Source: Fibrobacterota bacterium (GTDB taxonomy: Bacteria; Fibrobacterota; Chitinivibrionia; Chitinivibrionales; Chitinispirillaceae). Taken from it: DNA of 64,000 nt. The DNA lies in contig JAEWVR010000020.1 in the NCBI GenBank assembly GCA_023459055.1, positions 158,646 to 222,645 of the forward strand, given 5' to 3'. A model generated the notes under the pieces. It made no database searches and was not told where the DNA came from. It saw nothing but the letters and a program-made list of their open reading frames with translations. The stretch's first letter is position 1. Each line of letters starts with the position of its first letter. A program made the position numbers and the translations under genes. This document shows positions 43,857 through 53,520 of the stretch, in pieces.

Positions 43857-44969
43857 CTAAAATCGTTCCAAAACGATTTTAAGAATCCTCCTCACCGGTT
43901 CCGCTGCTCCCCATAAGAGCTGATCTCCTACAGTAAAGCCCGTAAGGTACTGCGGACCGATATTCATTTTATGTAAACGTCCGACCGGTACCGAGAGTGT
44001 TCCTGATACTGCTGCAGGTGTCAACTCTTTAAGTGTTGCCTCTTTGGTATTTGGAACAACAGTAACCCATTCGTGATCAGATGAAATCATTGCGGTGATC
44101 TCATCCATTGGTACGTCTTTTGTCAATTTGATGGTCAGTCCCTGACTGTGACAGCGCATTGCACCGACTCTTACACAGAGCCCGTCAACAGGAATGGGCT
44201 GTTTTGTACCGAGAATCTTATTGGTTTCTGCAATACCTTTCCATTCCTCTTTTGTCTGACCATTCTCCCATGCCTTGTCAATCCAGGGAATAAGACTTGC
44301 CGCAAGTGGTGCTCCGAAATTTTCTGTCGGCATTTTACCGCTGCGAAGTTCACCTGTTACCAATCTGTCAAGATCAAGTGCGGTAAATGCCGGATCTGAC
44401 CGCAGTGATGACGACGCTGTTGACAGATGGTTCATCTGGCTGATCAGTTCGATCATGTTTTTTGCACCAGCACCGGACGCTGCCTGGTAGGTCATTGATG
44501 AGATCCATTCAACAAGGTTCCTTCTGAACAGTCCCGCAAGCGCCATCAGCATAAGACTGACCGTACAGTTTCCACCGATAAAATCTTTCACGCCGGAATC
44601 AAGGCCGCGATCAATAACATTTCGGTTAACCGGATCAAGGACGATAATGCTTGTCTCGCGCATTCTCAGTGTCGATGCTGCATCAATCCAGTACCCCTTG
44701 TAGCCGTCAGCACGGAGTTTGTCGTAGATCTCTGTGGTATAATCACCACCCTGACATGAAACGATGATATCAAGTTTTTTAAGCTCGTTGATATCTGACG
44801 CATCCATAAGCGCAGGAACATCAACACCGATTGATGGTCCCTTTCCTCCGACCTGTGATGTCGAAAAAAAGACAGGTTCAAATCCTTTGAAATCCTTCTC
44901 GGCAAGCATCCGCTCCATGAGAACCGATCCCACCATACCACGCCATCCAACAAATCCAACTTTGACCAT
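43857..44969 (-). CDS. asd: aspartate-semialdehyde dehydrogenase
   Basis: Makes aspartate semialdehyde for lysine, diaminopimelate, methionine and threonine. 370 aa, E. coli-type Asd. N-terminal NADP motif [18 protein letters not shown]; catalytic Cys in [15 protein letters not shown] near 135; [14 protein letters not shown] near 160; [17 protein letters not shown] with the catalytic His near 270. No strong ribosome site is close to the ATG (a GAGAGGAG lies about 20 bases upstream), and a hairpin lies in the leader. Confidence 0.96.
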   Translation of the reverse strand: MVKVGFVGWRGMVGSVLMERMLAEKDFKGFEPVFFSTSQVGGKGPSIGVDVPALMDASDINELKKLDIIVSCQGGDYTTEIYDKLRADGYKGYWIDAASTLRMRETSIIVLDPVNRNVIDRGLDSGVKDFIGGNCTVSLMLMALAGLFRRNLVEWISSMTYQAASGAGAKNMIELISQMNHLSTASSSLRSDPAFTALDLDRLVTGELRSGKMPTENFGAPLAASLIPWIDKAWENGQTKEEWKGIAETNKILGTKQPIPVDGLCVRVGAMRCHSQGLTIKLTKDVPMDEITAMISSDHEWVTVVPNTKEATLKELTPAAVSGTLSVPVGRLHKMNIGPQYLTGFTVGDQLLWGAAEPVRRILKIVLERF

Positions 44970-45007
44970 ACCAGCTTTTCAGCAGCTCCTCTCAGGTTTT
45001 CAGTCAT

Positions 45008-45054
45008 GCACAATCTGAATTGCAGGACTTTGTCCCGTACTTTTCAGATTGTGC
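45008..45054 (-). promoter_or_regulatory. hairpin in the asd leader
   Basis: Perfect 12-bp arms GCACAATCTGAA / TTCAGATTGTGC enclose a second small stem GGAC/GTCC. It lies 39 bp before the asd start. It does not match the large lysine riboswitch; function unknown. Confidence 0.5.
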
Positions 45055-45395
45055 TGTATCCAATAATATAACGGTAAGTGTTCTAAAATAATTTAACCAT
45101 AGCATGTAGATGCGCAAAAGAACGCATTTTTTGCAAGAACGTGTTCTCTTCAAAGGGACAATGGGGATAGTAGCATTTTTGGGGTGGGAGGTGCGAAATT
45201 TGAAGAGGGTAGCAAGAAGCATGTAGCATGTAGCAAGGAGAAGAATCCAGCATCTCGTAGTCAGGGCCCTTGTGGCTCTGATTTTACGCCGAAACAAAGA
45301 AAAATATGATTGACCCATGCCTGCAGGCAAATCGATCCCCTGCTGGAAGCGCCCCCCTTAATAAGGGGGATAAAGGGGGGATTGTTTAAAAAAAA
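45055..45395. other. intergenic region with repeats upstream of asd
   Basis: No gene is supported. Short repeats of the type AGCATGTAGCATGTAGCA at about 45213-45236 and a palindrome CCCCCCTTA...TAAAGGGGGG at 45352-45380. The latter follows the membrane-protein gene that ends at 45396 and may end its transcript. Confidence 0.5.
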
Positions 45396-45947
45396 TTAAG
45401 TGCGCATGGAAACTGGTTTGCCTAGTATTTCTGCCCATAGAATCCCTTTTCTTAATTCCGAACTGGTAAAAGAAACAGATTCGGTGAATACCGGTTCTGA
45501 GGTCACTTGTTGCGTCTGGGTCGATTCGACGGTGACAATTGAATCGTTTCGCAGCATCAGTGAGGCATACTGTTCCTGAAGCTTAGCTTGCTCCTGTAAT
45601 GTTTGGGACTCTGCCGGGTGATCCGGTTCTGCCTTAATATCATCCTGGTACACCGGCTCGGCATCATGCTGTGTATGAGGTTGCGGTGTCTGTTCTAACG
45701 GCTCACCGAAAATATTCTCAAGCGTCCGTCTAAGGTCATTTTCCGGATTATCATCAGACTGACTCTGCGGTGATGTATCCCCGGCATACACCGGCTCGTT
45801 AGTTGGCTGTTGCTGCCGTGCCATCTCATACTGGCGCTGCTGCATCTGCTGCTTTTTCTTACGTTTCTGATTCGCTGTGTAGATTGAAATGATAATCCAC
45901 GCTCCGAAAATAAGAATCGGCATTATCTGCTGAAGTAAATCGTGCAT
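45396..45947 (-). CDS. single-pass membrane protein with Gln/Pro-rich tail
   Basis: 183 aa, start at 45947 (MHDLLQQIMPILIFGAWIII) with AAAGG seven bases upstream. One N-terminal membrane helix (~8-25), then a basic, Gln-rich stretch (KRKKKQQMQQRQYEMARQQQ), an acidic/proline-rich middle, and a short end with LRKGILWAEILGKPVSMR. This last element is seen in small cytoplasmic-facing membrane proteins of many bacteria, but no function is known. It follows floA in the same direction, 91 bp away, and may work with the flotillin/NfeD system. Confidence 0.7.
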   Translation of the reverse strand: MHDLLQQIMPILIFGAWIIISIYTANQKRKKKQQMQQRQYEMARQQQPTNEPVYAGDTSPQSQSDDNPENDLRRTLENIFGEPLEQTPQPHTQHDAEPVYQDDIKAEPDHPAESQTLQEQAKLQEQYASLMLRNDSIVTVESTQTQQVTSEPVFTESVSFTSSELRKGILWAEILGKPVSMRT

Positions 45948-46038
45948 TGTAAAGCCTTTCAAAAATGAGGCTCAGGTAATTCTGTAGTATCACCCGTACA
46001 GTATATCATTTGGTGTACGGGTGATTATTACACTATCG

Positions 46039-47016
46039 TTATGCCTTCTCAGAACCCTTTTGTGTTCCGAGTGATTCACGCATCTGTGTATCGGCCATGA
46101 CATTTTTCATTTTGTAATAGTCCATGATACCCATATTTCCTTTTTGAAACGCTTCTGCCATGGCAAGCGGAATCTGAGCTTCTGCTTCAACAACCTTTGC
46201 ACGCATCTCCTGTGTTTTGGCTTTCATTTCCTGCTCTGCTGCAAATGCCATTGCACGGCGCTCTTCAGCTTTTGCCTGAGCAATTTTCTTGTCAGCCTCA
46301 GCGCGGTCTGTTTCAAGTGCTGCTCCGATGTTTCTACCGACATCAACGTCTGCAATATCGATTGACAAAATTTCATATGCAGTACCGGCATCAAGCCCTT
46401 TTTCAAGCACACGTTTTGAAATTGAGTCCGGGTTTTCAAGAACAAGTTTGTGGGTTATTGCAGAACCGATTGTTGTAACAATACCTTCACCAACACGGGC
46501 AAGAATTGTTTCCTCACCGGCTCCACCAACGAGACGATCGATATTTGCGCGAACAGTAACCCTGGTCAGCGCCGTTAGCTGAATACCATCTTTTGCAACC
46601 GCGGCAACACGTGGTGTTTCAATAACTTTGGGATTAACACTCATCTGTACTGCCTCAAGAACGTTTCTTCCAGCAAGATCAATTGCTGCAGCACGTTTAA
46701 ACTGAAGCGGTATATTTGCTTTATCAGCAGCAATAAGCGCCTGAACAACTCTCGATACATTTCCACCTGCAAGATAATGGGATTCAAGCTCGTCAGAAGT
46801 TACATCAATTCCAGCCTTTACCGCCATGATTTTTGACTCGACGATAAGTTTTGGTGGTACTTTTCTGAGCCTCATGAAAATGATATTAAACAAGCCTACC
46901 CGTGCATTTGAAACAAGTGCCTGAAGCCACAGGTTTAAATAGGAGAATACAACAAACAGCAGTATTACTGCGATAACTCCAGCGATTACCGCCAGAATAA
47001 CAAAAAAATTACTCAT
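46039..47016 (-). CDS. floA: flotillin-like protein FloA
   Basis: 325 aa. An N-terminal membrane helix ([20 protein letters not shown]), then the FloA/YqfA core with [40 protein letters not shown] and [20 protein letters not shown], and an Ala/Glu-rich coiled coil with repeated EAR/KAK patterns at 230-300. Flotillins organise membrane microdomains with NfeD proteins, and two nfeD genes lie directly upstream. Complete and of usual size (~330 aa). Confidence 0.95.
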   Translation of the reverse strand: MSNFFVILAVIAGVIAVILLFVVFSYLNLWLQALVSNARVGLFNIIFMRLRKVPPKLIVESKIMAVKAGIDVTSDELESHYLAGGNVSRVVQALIAADKANIPLQFKRAAAIDLAGRNVLEAVQMSVNPKVIETPRVAAVAKDGIQLTALTRVTVRANIDRLVGGAGEETILARVGEGIVTTIGSAITHKLVLENPDSISKRVLEKGLDAGTAYEILSIDIADVDVGRNIGAALETDRAEADKKIAQAKAEERRAMAFAAEQEMKAKTQEMRAKVVEAEAQIPLAMAEAFQKGNMGIMDYYKMKNVMADTQMRESLGTQKGSEKA

Positions 47017-47133
47017 TGATTGACCCTTTCAACTAAGGTTTACTGTATACATATTGCGGTATGCATGATTATCAGACCGCAATTTATCTGTTCATGCCAT
47101 TATACAACGTTACACTTCGATTCAATAGTGATT

Positions 47134-47628
47134 TTATACGTTGTCTGTGCCGGACACTTTTTTTACAACGATTCTGTTACTGTCAACATTTGCAACCACA
47201 ACCCGGCATCCTTTGGTAATATACTCTCCGCGGCTCACAACATCGTAACGTTTACCGTTAATAAGTACTGTACCTGTCGGATGCAGATCGGTAAGTGTAT
47301 CACCCTGAAGGCCAAGCAGTGCCTGCCATTCCGGGGGCTGACTTACGGTGCCGTCCTTACTTGATAATGTGGTTTTAAGAGTTGCCGGCGATGCAGCCAT
47401 AAGGCGCATGCCGAAGAACACTACGATCGGGATCAGGATAAGGTCAAACATTAAAAACAGTAAGCCAACGTTGATCGACATGCTGCTGAAAACTAAAAAG
47501 AGTGAGAAACCAAATACCAGCAGTGAAACGACGGTAAGAATCCCCGCTGATGGAACCACAAATTCTGCAATGATTACAACAACTCCCACCAGTTGAAGTA
47601 CTATAGGCCAAATAAGTTTTGTTATCAC
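47134..47628 (-). CDS. short NfeD-like membrane protein
   Basis: 164 aa. Three to four hydrophobic helices in 1-75 (WPIVLQLVGVVVIIAEFVVP, then FGFSLFLVFSSM and LLFLMFDLILIPIVVFFG). A C-terminal OB-fold runs ~105-160 (GLQGDTLTDLHPTGTVLING, KRYDVVSRGEYITKGCRVVV). This is the short NfeD type without protease domain. The start overlaps the stop of the long NfeD gene (ATGA), and floA follows about 115 bp later, the usual NfeD-flotillin pairing. Confidence 0.88.
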   Translation of the reverse strand: MITKLIWPIVLQLVGVVVIIAEFVVPSAGILTVVSLLVFGFSLFLVFSSMSINVGLLFLMFDLILIPIVVFFGMRLMAASPATLKTTLSSKDGTVSQPPEWQALLGLQGDTLTDLHPTGTVLINGKRYDVVSRGEYITKGCRVVVANVDSNRIVVKKVSGTDNV

Positions 47629-49103
47629 ACCTGCTCCTTGATTCTTGATACAACGACACGATTACCCTGAATGTCAGTAACCACGATTGCATCACCCCGG
47701 TTTATAAAATCACCCTCAGTAACCACATCGTAAAGCTCACCGTTAATAGTCGCTTTACCTGCAGGTCTTAGAATCGTGTCAGCAACACCTGATATTCCAA
47801 TCTGCAGTTTCAGTTCGTTTCCACTATCCGCTTTTGCATCATGAAGATCGGTCATGAGATAAGGACCTTTATGGACAAAACCAAGCGCCGGAAACACATA
47901 TCTGAAAATAATCGCAACGATAATAAAACTTCCGATGATACTGAGAAAAACCTTGATGATATTTGTTGATAGTAACTGTCCCTGCCAGGGAAATTCCGGT
48001 TTTGGAATCACAAAGCCCTGTAACGACAGAATAAGCCCGAGCGCGATAAATAGCAAACCTGCAATTCCAATGATACCAAATCCCGGAAGCACAAATACTT
48101 CCACCATTAACAGTCCCAGGCCGACAATAATAATCAGGAGTTCGGTGTAATCTGCAAGACCAACTGCAAACTGGCTGAAAAAAACGATTGCGAGGCAAAC
48201 GATACCGATTACACCAAAAATGCCAAAGCCGGGTGATTTCATTTCCATGTATAATGCTGCAAGCCCGATCATCATAAGTATCGGCGCAACAGTTGTCATC
48301 CACCGGACAAACGTTTCAGACCAGCTTTCTTCAACGCGGATGATTTTTGAGTTTTCATATCCAAGATGTTTTAGCATTTCTTCAATAGAACCCACACTTT
48401 TTTGCGAAAATCCAAGTCGCTGTGCCTCGATATCATCTATAGTTAGCAGTTCATTGCTTTGGTCAATAGTCTTTGTTGATAGAATGTTCTTTTTGATTTC
48501 GGGTTTCAGTTCTGCAAGTTCTGTAGAGTCAAGATAGAGTGTGCTGTCTTTGAATACGACTTCAAGAACGGTAAGTCCTTCCGTGACCATCGCCTCGGTA
48601 AGCCGCTCCGGATAATTATTTCGCTTTGCAAGTGTACGGAACTTTGCCCTCAGAGGTGACTGAAACTTTTCTCCAAGCATTTTGGGACCATCATTGCCAT
48701 ACGTTAATGGTGCACAGTCCCCGATGGTAGTGTTGTGCTGCATATAAAGTTTGCTGCACGAGAGGGCTATCAGTGCACCTGCAGAAATCGCTTTTGTTTT
48801 AACATACGCTATGGTAGGAGCGTTTTTTACGTTTAGCATAGTGTCTACAATCTGCAGTGCTGCGTCAACCTGGCCGCCAAATGAATCCATTTCAAGTATG
48901 ATTACCTTATCCGGATACTGTCGGGCTTCCTTGAGTGCCCGGTTCAGATAAGCAGCCATACCGGGTTCAACTGTCCCCTCAACAGGGATGACAATGATTA
49001 CCGGTCCAGCCTTTTTCGTTGAGTCTTCGGGAGCAGACTGTGGCGCTGCAGATAAAACTGCCGCATAAAGAAGGAGCATTGAAAAAAACAGGCGATGTAC
49101 CAT
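47625..49103 (-). CDS. long NfeD protein with ClpP-class serine protease domain
   Basis: 492 aa. Signal peptide from the chosen start at 49103 (MVHRLFFSMLLLYAAVLSAA); the frame is open 16 codons further but without the signal. Protease domain residues ~30-230: IVIPVEGTVEPGMAAYLNRA, EMDSFGGQVDAALQIVDTML, with the likely nucleophile Ser in KTKAISAGALIALSC. Then about five membrane helices (~280-400) and a C-terminal OB-fold (GKATINGELYDVVTEGDFIN). Members cleave membrane proteins such as stomatins. First gene of nfeD-nfeD-floA. Confidence 0.9.
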   Translation of the reverse strand: MVHRLFFSMLLLYAAVLSAAPQSAPEDSTKKAGPVIIVIPVEGTVEPGMAAYLNRALKEARQYPDKVIILEMDSFGGQVDAALQIVDTMLNVKNAPTIAYVKTKAISAGALIALSCSKLYMQHNTTIGDCAPLTYGNDGPKMLGEKFQSPLRAKFRTLAKRNNYPERLTEAMVTEGLTVLEVVFKDSTLYLDSTELAELKPEIKKNILSTKTIDQSNELLTIDDIEAQRLGFSQKSVGSIEEMLKHLGYENSKIIRVEESWSETFVRWMTTVAPILMMIGLAALYMEMKSPGFGIFGVIGIVCLAIVFFSQFAVGLADYTELLIIIVGLGLLMVEVFVLPGFGIIGIAGLLFIALGLILSLQGFVIPKPEFPWQGQLLSTNIIKVFLSIIGSFIIVAIIFRYVFPALGFVHKGPYLMTDLHDAKADSGNELKLQIGISGVADTILRPAGKATINGELYDVVTEGDFINRGDAIVVTDIQGNRVVVSRIKEQV

Positions 49104-49504
49104 AGGTGTCACTTTCGAAAAGTAATAGTTCATAATCATTATACATATCATATCACATTAAATATCATATAAGAGCATAGGTGAAGTCAACGGATGCAGG
49201 TTCTGTAAGGCATTAATATGGATAGAAAACAGAATACTGAACTACATAACTATTGGCGGATCCTGAATCGTACCCGAAGTGATACTGTTTAGGATACAAA
49301 AAATAACGATAGCGGTCTACATTTTTGTGTAAAGTTTAGAACACTCATTACTCCTTAAAATATAGCGAGTTAAATGAATTTCATTGTATAAAATGATGAT
49401 AAATGGTATAATGATTTAGAATGGGGAAATCTAACATCCTTGCTTTTGCTGGTAAAACTAATTTAATTTAGTTCTGTTGCAATGGAAGTTAAAACGATTA
49501 AATT
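49104..49504. other. AT-rich intergenic region upstream of the sigma factor
   Basis: Divergent promoters for the NfeD operon and sigma factor gene are expected here; TATAAAATGATGATAAATGG and similar AT-rich tracts are present near 49386-49405. No hairpin or gene can be supported. Confidence 0.4.
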
Positions 49505-50347
49505 ATGACTATGACAACCAGAACAGAAACATTATATTTTAGGGATATTAATCGCTATAAAGTTCTCACTGATGAAGAGGAGCGGGATCTTGTGGTCCGC
49601 GTTCAGAACGATGAGGATGGTGCGATTGATAAGCTGATCACTGCAAATTTACGGTTTGTTGTGAGTGTCGCACGGCGTTATCGCGGGAGAGGGTTGAGTT
49701 ACCTCGAACTTATCAATGAGGGCAACATTGGCCTCCTTAAAGCTGCAAAGCGTTTCGACCTGAACATGAATGTTAAGTTTATCTCCTATGCCGTATGGTG
49801 GATCAGACAATCCATTCAGAAAGCACTCTTTGAACAGGCAGGAACTGTTCGTATACCTCCAAATAAAATTGCTTTGATCAACAAATTCAAACAGGCACTT
49901 GAACGTAATTGTGGAGATTACAACCTGACAATTGCCGAAAAAGAGTTTGAGGGCCACGAGAGTGAAATCGTTGATATCATGGAGAAACTCAAAGGTGTCT
50001 CGCTTGATTCACCGGTCAGTTCAACCGGCAACGATGAAGATTCATCAAAGACGCTGGCTGATATGCTTGGAGAAGATCCTGATCAGGATGGTGAAAATGA
50101 ACGCAGAGAACTGGGTAATGTTCTCGATAGTTGCCTTCAGAATATTACCAGCCGTGAAGAGCGAATCCTTCGCATGTATTATGGCCTCAATTTTTCACGT
50201 CAATTTACACTTGAAGAAATCGGTAAAGAACTCAAACTTACCCGTGAACGTGTCAGATTGATTCGTGATCGGTCGCTTCGTAAACTGCTTCAAAACCCGG
50301 TTTCCCGTGCGAAGCTGTCGCCATTTTTCTCAGATATTCAAACATAA
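49505..50347 (+). CDS. sigma-70 family RNA polymerase sigma factor (RpoD/RpoS-type)
   Basis: 280 aa. Region 1.2/2: VLTDEEERDLVVRVQNDEDG, ANLRFVVSVARRYRGRGLSY, NEGNIGLLKAAKRFDLNMNV and FISYAVWWIRQSIQKALFEQ (core binding, -10 recognition). Region 3 has VRIPPNKIALINKF. Region 4 helix-turn-helix is FTLEEIGKELKLTRERVRLI. No region 1.1, short overall: a primary-like or group 2 sigma as in many Bacteroidota- and Fibrobacterota-type genomes. Whether it is housekeeping or alternative cannot be told from one gene. No strong ribosome site; a second ATG two codons on is possible. Confidence 0.93.
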   Translation: MTMTTRTETLYFRDINRYKVLTDEEERDLVVRVQNDEDGAIDKLITANLRFVVSVARRYRGRGLSYLELINEGNIGLLKAAKRFDLNMNVKFISYAVWWIRQSIQKALFEQAGTVRIPPNKIALINKFKQALERNCGDYNLTIAEKEFEGHESEIVDIMEKLKGVSLDSPVSSTGNDEDSSKTLADMLGEDPDQDGENERRELGNVLDSCLQNITSREERILRMYYGLNFSRQFTLEEIGKELKLTRERVRLIRDRSLRKLLQNPVSRAKLSPFFSDIQT

Positions 50348-50416
50348 TATAAGGTTGAAGTAAAGATTGAGATTGAAGGTAGTACCCTTCTCAATCTATG
50401 CGATACCTTCCCCCCT

Positions 50417-50992
50417 ATGAATATTCAACATAATCAGATAATTCTTATTGGTGTTGTTGCTTTACTTTCAGGCATACTGCTGATCCTTGCCGGAAGTGTC
50501 ATTAATCAGGTACTGAGCAGGGCAAAGAAACGCAAAACACTTAAATATAACCGTGATGGTGGTGCGGATGGGGAACAGAAAGCAAAAGAGTATCTGCTCA
50601 AAAATGGTTTTACAATACTGAAAGAACAAGCTCATATCGAGAAGCAGATGATTATTGATGGTCAGGCTCAGAGTTTTACACTGCGCGCGGATTTTCTTGT
50701 TGAAAAAGATAATAAAACTGCGATTGTTGATGCAAAAAGCGGTGCCGAATGCGTTAATCCATCAAACACCACCACCCGCCGTCAACTGCTTGAATACTTC
50801 ACCTGCTATGATGTTGATAGTGTATATGTGTACAACAGCATCGAGGACAAACTTGTCAGTGTTGAATTTGCGGATGGGGATAGACAGGCCGATTTACATG
50901 CTAACCGTAAAATATCCATCGCTTATGCAGTAGTACTGTTTATAGTTTTACAATTGGTGATTGTGATCGTTATTAGTATGTTGATAAAATGA
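50417..50992 (+). CDS. membrane-anchored nuclease-fold (PD-(D/E)XK/NERD-like) protein
   Basis: 191 aa with a membrane helix at each end (~9-30 and ~167-190). The soluble middle has GGADGEQKAKEYLLKNGFTI, then TLRADFLVEKDNKTAIVDAK, which gives the D-x(n)-(D)xK core of PD-(D/E)XK nucleases (RADFLV ... IVDAKSG), and TTRRQLLEYFTCYDVDSVYV. An N-terminal GxxGE (GADGEQ) resembles NERD and resolvase-like enzymes. Enzymatic activity is inferred from motif only. Located 69 bp after the sigma factor gene. Confidence 0.65.
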   Translation: MNIQHNQIILIGVVALLSGILLILAGSVINQVLSRAKKRKTLKYNRDGGADGEQKAKEYLLKNGFTILKEQAHIEKQMIIDGQAQSFTLRADFLVEKDNKTAIVDAKSGAECVNPSNTTTRRQLLEYFTCYDVDSVYVYNSIEDKLVSVEFADGDRQADLHANRKISIAYAVVLFIVLQLVIVIVISMLIK

Positions 50993-51302
50993 CACATCTG
51001 TGATACAATGGCGATTATTACAACCAAATATCCTCGGTAAAATCAAATCGCATTTGAAACACGTCCCACCACCAGTTGTTATTAACTTGATGTTTACAAG
51101 GTGGCCGTACACTCGTGCGCACGCCCCCACCCGCTCGCAAAGCCGAGCGACCTCCCCCGCAGGAGGGAGATATCTTTTTGATAAAAAAACAATTATACCT
51201 CCCGCCTGCGGGGGAGAGCTGCTCTGAGCTGGGGTGGGGGCGAGCAACCGGCACAGCTGCAACATGTCAATCTTAAGGTAACGACATGGGCGGAGCCGAG
51301 TA
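50993..51302. other. intergenic region with composite palindromic element
   Basis: Apart from the repeat at 51122-51242 nothing is supported; the flanking genes converge here, so the element may also terminate both transcripts. Confidence 0.5.
51122..51242. repeat. large palindromic repeat of the CCTCCCCCG family
   Basis: Ends CGCCCCCACCC and GGGTGGGGGCG are inverted repeats. Inside, CCTCCCCCGCAGGAGGG and CCTCCCGCCTGCGGGGGA face each other around an A-rich centre. The motif AAAGCCGAGCGACCTC matches the shorter element at 28243-28288. Confidence 0.8.
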
Positions 51303-52229
51303 TTACTGCAATGATGACAGCTTTCCTACAAGCTCATCAATGTAGAAGTCAAGGTATGATTTACAAATTGCGGATGAATGCGGCATGATAAATACATTGT
51401 TCATCTGCCAGAGTTTTGAGTCTGCAGGAAGTGGTTCTTTTTCGAATACGTCAAGACCTGCACCGGCAATATATCCGTTGTCAAGCGCATTCACCAGTGT
51501 TACCTCTTTGTAACAGTTCCCTCGTCCGATATTGTAGAAGAATGCGCTGCGTTTCATGCGATAAAAATGATCTGGTGTGATGATTGCATCGGTTGATGAA
51601 TCATTTGGTAATATGGTTACAATGTGATCTGCTGTGCCGATTATTTCAGGTAATGTATCGAATGTGTACACTGCAGCCTGAGAGTCTTTTTTAGTGCATA
51701 ACGATTTTTTAATACCGCTTATACTGCATCCAAGCGACGACAATACAGCGCCGGTATATGTGCCGATTGTACCATACCCGATAATCAGAACATGTTGCCC
51801 ATACAATGATGGTGCTGAACTTTGCACATTGCGATCGAAAATGCACTTGTTCTTATTGTCAATAAGCTGGCGGAATCTCCGGTTGAAATATAACATCATG
51901 CCTAACAGCGATTCTGTCATCAAAACACCATGAAAGGTTCCATTGACAACGAGAGACCGGTGTGATGGGTCGTGAACGATCCAGTCGTTACCTGCTGCCG
52001 GTGTAAAGATCCACCTGAGCTGCGGCGCAAACGCATACCAGCGCTCTGTAAATTTCCAGGATATGACAATATCACATTCCGGAAGTCGCTCTTCAAATTC
52101 GCGATCGGATGTAACCTGGTAAAAGAGTATTCCCGGTAGAGCATCCTTGAGCCGCAGGTATTGTTCTCTTGTAATAGTGAATGCATCAACGGTATTTTCA
52201 AGGTAAACAAGTGCTCTCAGGGATTTCAT
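51303..52229 (-). CDS. D-isomer-specific 2-hydroxyacid dehydrogenase
   Basis: 308 aa. NAD-binding GYGTIGTYTGAVLSSLGC near 150, and the catalytic trio in order: Arg in NIGRGNCYKEVTLVNAL, Glu in GLDVFEKEPLPADSKLW and His in VFIMPHSSAICK. Substrate not readable; candidates are glyoxylate/hydroxypyruvate, phosphoglycerate or phenylpyruvate-type acids. The N-terminal half is less typical than the cofactor domain. Overlaps the preceding DAHP synthase stop by 4 bp (ATGA), so a role in aromatic amino-acid or linked metabolism is possible. Confidence 0.85.
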   Translation of the reverse strand: MKSLRALVYLENTVDAFTITREQYLRLKDALPGILFYQVTSDREFEERLPECDIVISWKFTERWYAFAPQLRWIFTPAAGNDWIVHDPSHRSLVVNGTFHGVLMTESLLGMMLYFNRRFRQLIDNKNKCIFDRNVQSSAPSLYGQHVLIIGYGTIGTYTGAVLSSLGCSISGIKKSLCTKKDSQAAVYTFDTLPEIIGTADHIVTILPNDSSTDAIITPDHFYRMKRSAFFYNIGRGNCYKEVTLVNALDNGYIAGAGLDVFEKEPLPADSKLWQMNNVFIMPHSSAICKSYLDFYIDELVGKLSSLQ

Positions 52230-53257
52230 ACACTTCGTTCGGCAATATCGTTAAGTAAACGTATGGTTTCATCCCAGCCGATACATGGATCAGTAATTGA
52301 CTTCCCATAGGTAGACTCACCGGCTTTCTGATTACCCTCTTCAAGGAAACTTTCGATCATAAGGCCTCTGACCATTTTGTGCAGTACGGGGGAATATTTA
52401 CGGCTTTGTAATATCTCCATGCTGATTCGATATTGTTCTTTGTAATGTTTGCCACTGTTATCATGGTTGGTATCAACAAAAATTGCAGGATTTGACAGCT
52501 TGCGGTCTTCATAATCCTGCGAGACACTGATCAGATCTTCATAATGGTAATTTGGAATTACCTGACTGAGATGATCAATAGCTCCTCTGAGAATAAGGTG
52601 CGCATAGGGATTCCCTGATGTTTCCACTTCATAACCGTTATATGAAAACACATGTGGCAGTTGTGCTGCTAGGACCGAATTGAGTGCAACTTTCAGATCA
52701 CCGCTTGTTGGATTTTTCATGCCAACTGGAATGTCAAGACCGCTTGCTGTAAGACGGTGAGCCTGATTTTCAACTGACCGTGCACCGACAGCAACATAAC
52801 TCAGCATGTCGTCAAGATATGGATGATTGTTCGGGTAAAGCATTTCATCTGCCGATGTCAACCCTGATACGGAGAATGCCCGGAGATGCATCTTACGGAT
52901 TGCAAGAATGCCTTCAGACATATTTGGTTCCTTTGATGGATCCGGCTGATGTGCCATACCTTTGTAGCCCTGACCGGTTGTCCGGGGTTTATTGGTGTAA
53001 ATACGGGGAATGATCAAAACCCGTTCTTTGATCTGTTCCTGAATTTTCGCAAGACGTTCCACATATTCACAAACCGCATTTTCATCATGTGCGCTGCACG
53101 GACCTATGACTACAATAAAACGGTCATCTTTTTTCTCAAGAATACTGCGGATAATGGTATCCCGTGAATTTTTTGCCGCAGTCATCATTGCGGTAACCGG
53201 TACAAGCGCTTTAATCTCATCAGGTGTCGGAAGCTTGCGTATTGCTTTAAATCCCAT
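52226..53257 (-). CDS. 3-deoxy-7-phosphoheptulonate synthase (class I, AroFGH-type)
   Basis: First step of the shikimate pathway: phosphoenolpyruvate plus erythrose 4-phosphate to DAHP. 343 aa, the usual size. RFIVVIGPCSAHDENAVCEY near 45, PRTTGQGYKGMAHQPDPS near 95, GARSVENQAHRLTASGLDIP, VGMKNPTSGDLKVALNSV near 180, FVDTNHDNSGKHYKEQ (metal-site residues) near 265, GESTYGKSITDPCIGW near 320. The feedback type (Phe, Tyr or Trp) cannot be read. Translationally coupled to the hydroxyacid dehydrogenase. Confidence 0.96.
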   Translation of the reverse strand: MGFKAIRKLPTPDEIKALVPVTAMMTAAKNSRDTIIRSILEKKDDRFIVVIGPCSAHDENAVCEYVERLAKIQEQIKERVLIIPRIYTNKPRTTGQGYKGMAHQPDPSKEPNMSEGILAIRKMHLRAFSVSGLTSADEMLYPNNHPYLDDMLSYVAVGARSVENQAHRLTASGLDIPVGMKNPTSGDLKVALNSVLAAQLPHVFSYNGYEVETSGNPYAHLILRGAIDHLSQVIPNYHYEDLISVSQDYEDRKLSNPAIFVDTNHDNSGKHYKEQYRISMEILQSRKYSPVLHKMVRGLMIESFLEEGNQKAGESTYGKSITDPCIGWDETIRLLNDIAERSV

Positions 53258-53520
53258 TTAAATCAGATCCTTAACTGCTAGTTGAAATAGTGATGCACCG
53301 TTTGCAGGAGTGGAATGCATCACCCGGTAACAATTCAATTGCTGGTTATAAAATAAGTTATTCTATATATTGATGGTTTAATAAAATTCCACGGTATTAT
53401 GAGATGGATATGCATAAGGTTGTACAACCGATGATATATACAGCACGATATTGTGTTGAACTTCTATCACAAGCTGTACATAAGTCAGGAGAATTGTACC
53501 ATCTGATAGCACTGCAACAG

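Noticed and set aside
44970..45070. Lysine riboswitch before asd
   Set aside because: The region is too short and lacks the conserved multi-helix core; only a two-stem hairpin is present.
45004..45330. 108-codon minus-strand frame upstream of asd
   Set aside because: Composed of intergenic repeats and the leader hairpin; composition is not protein-like.
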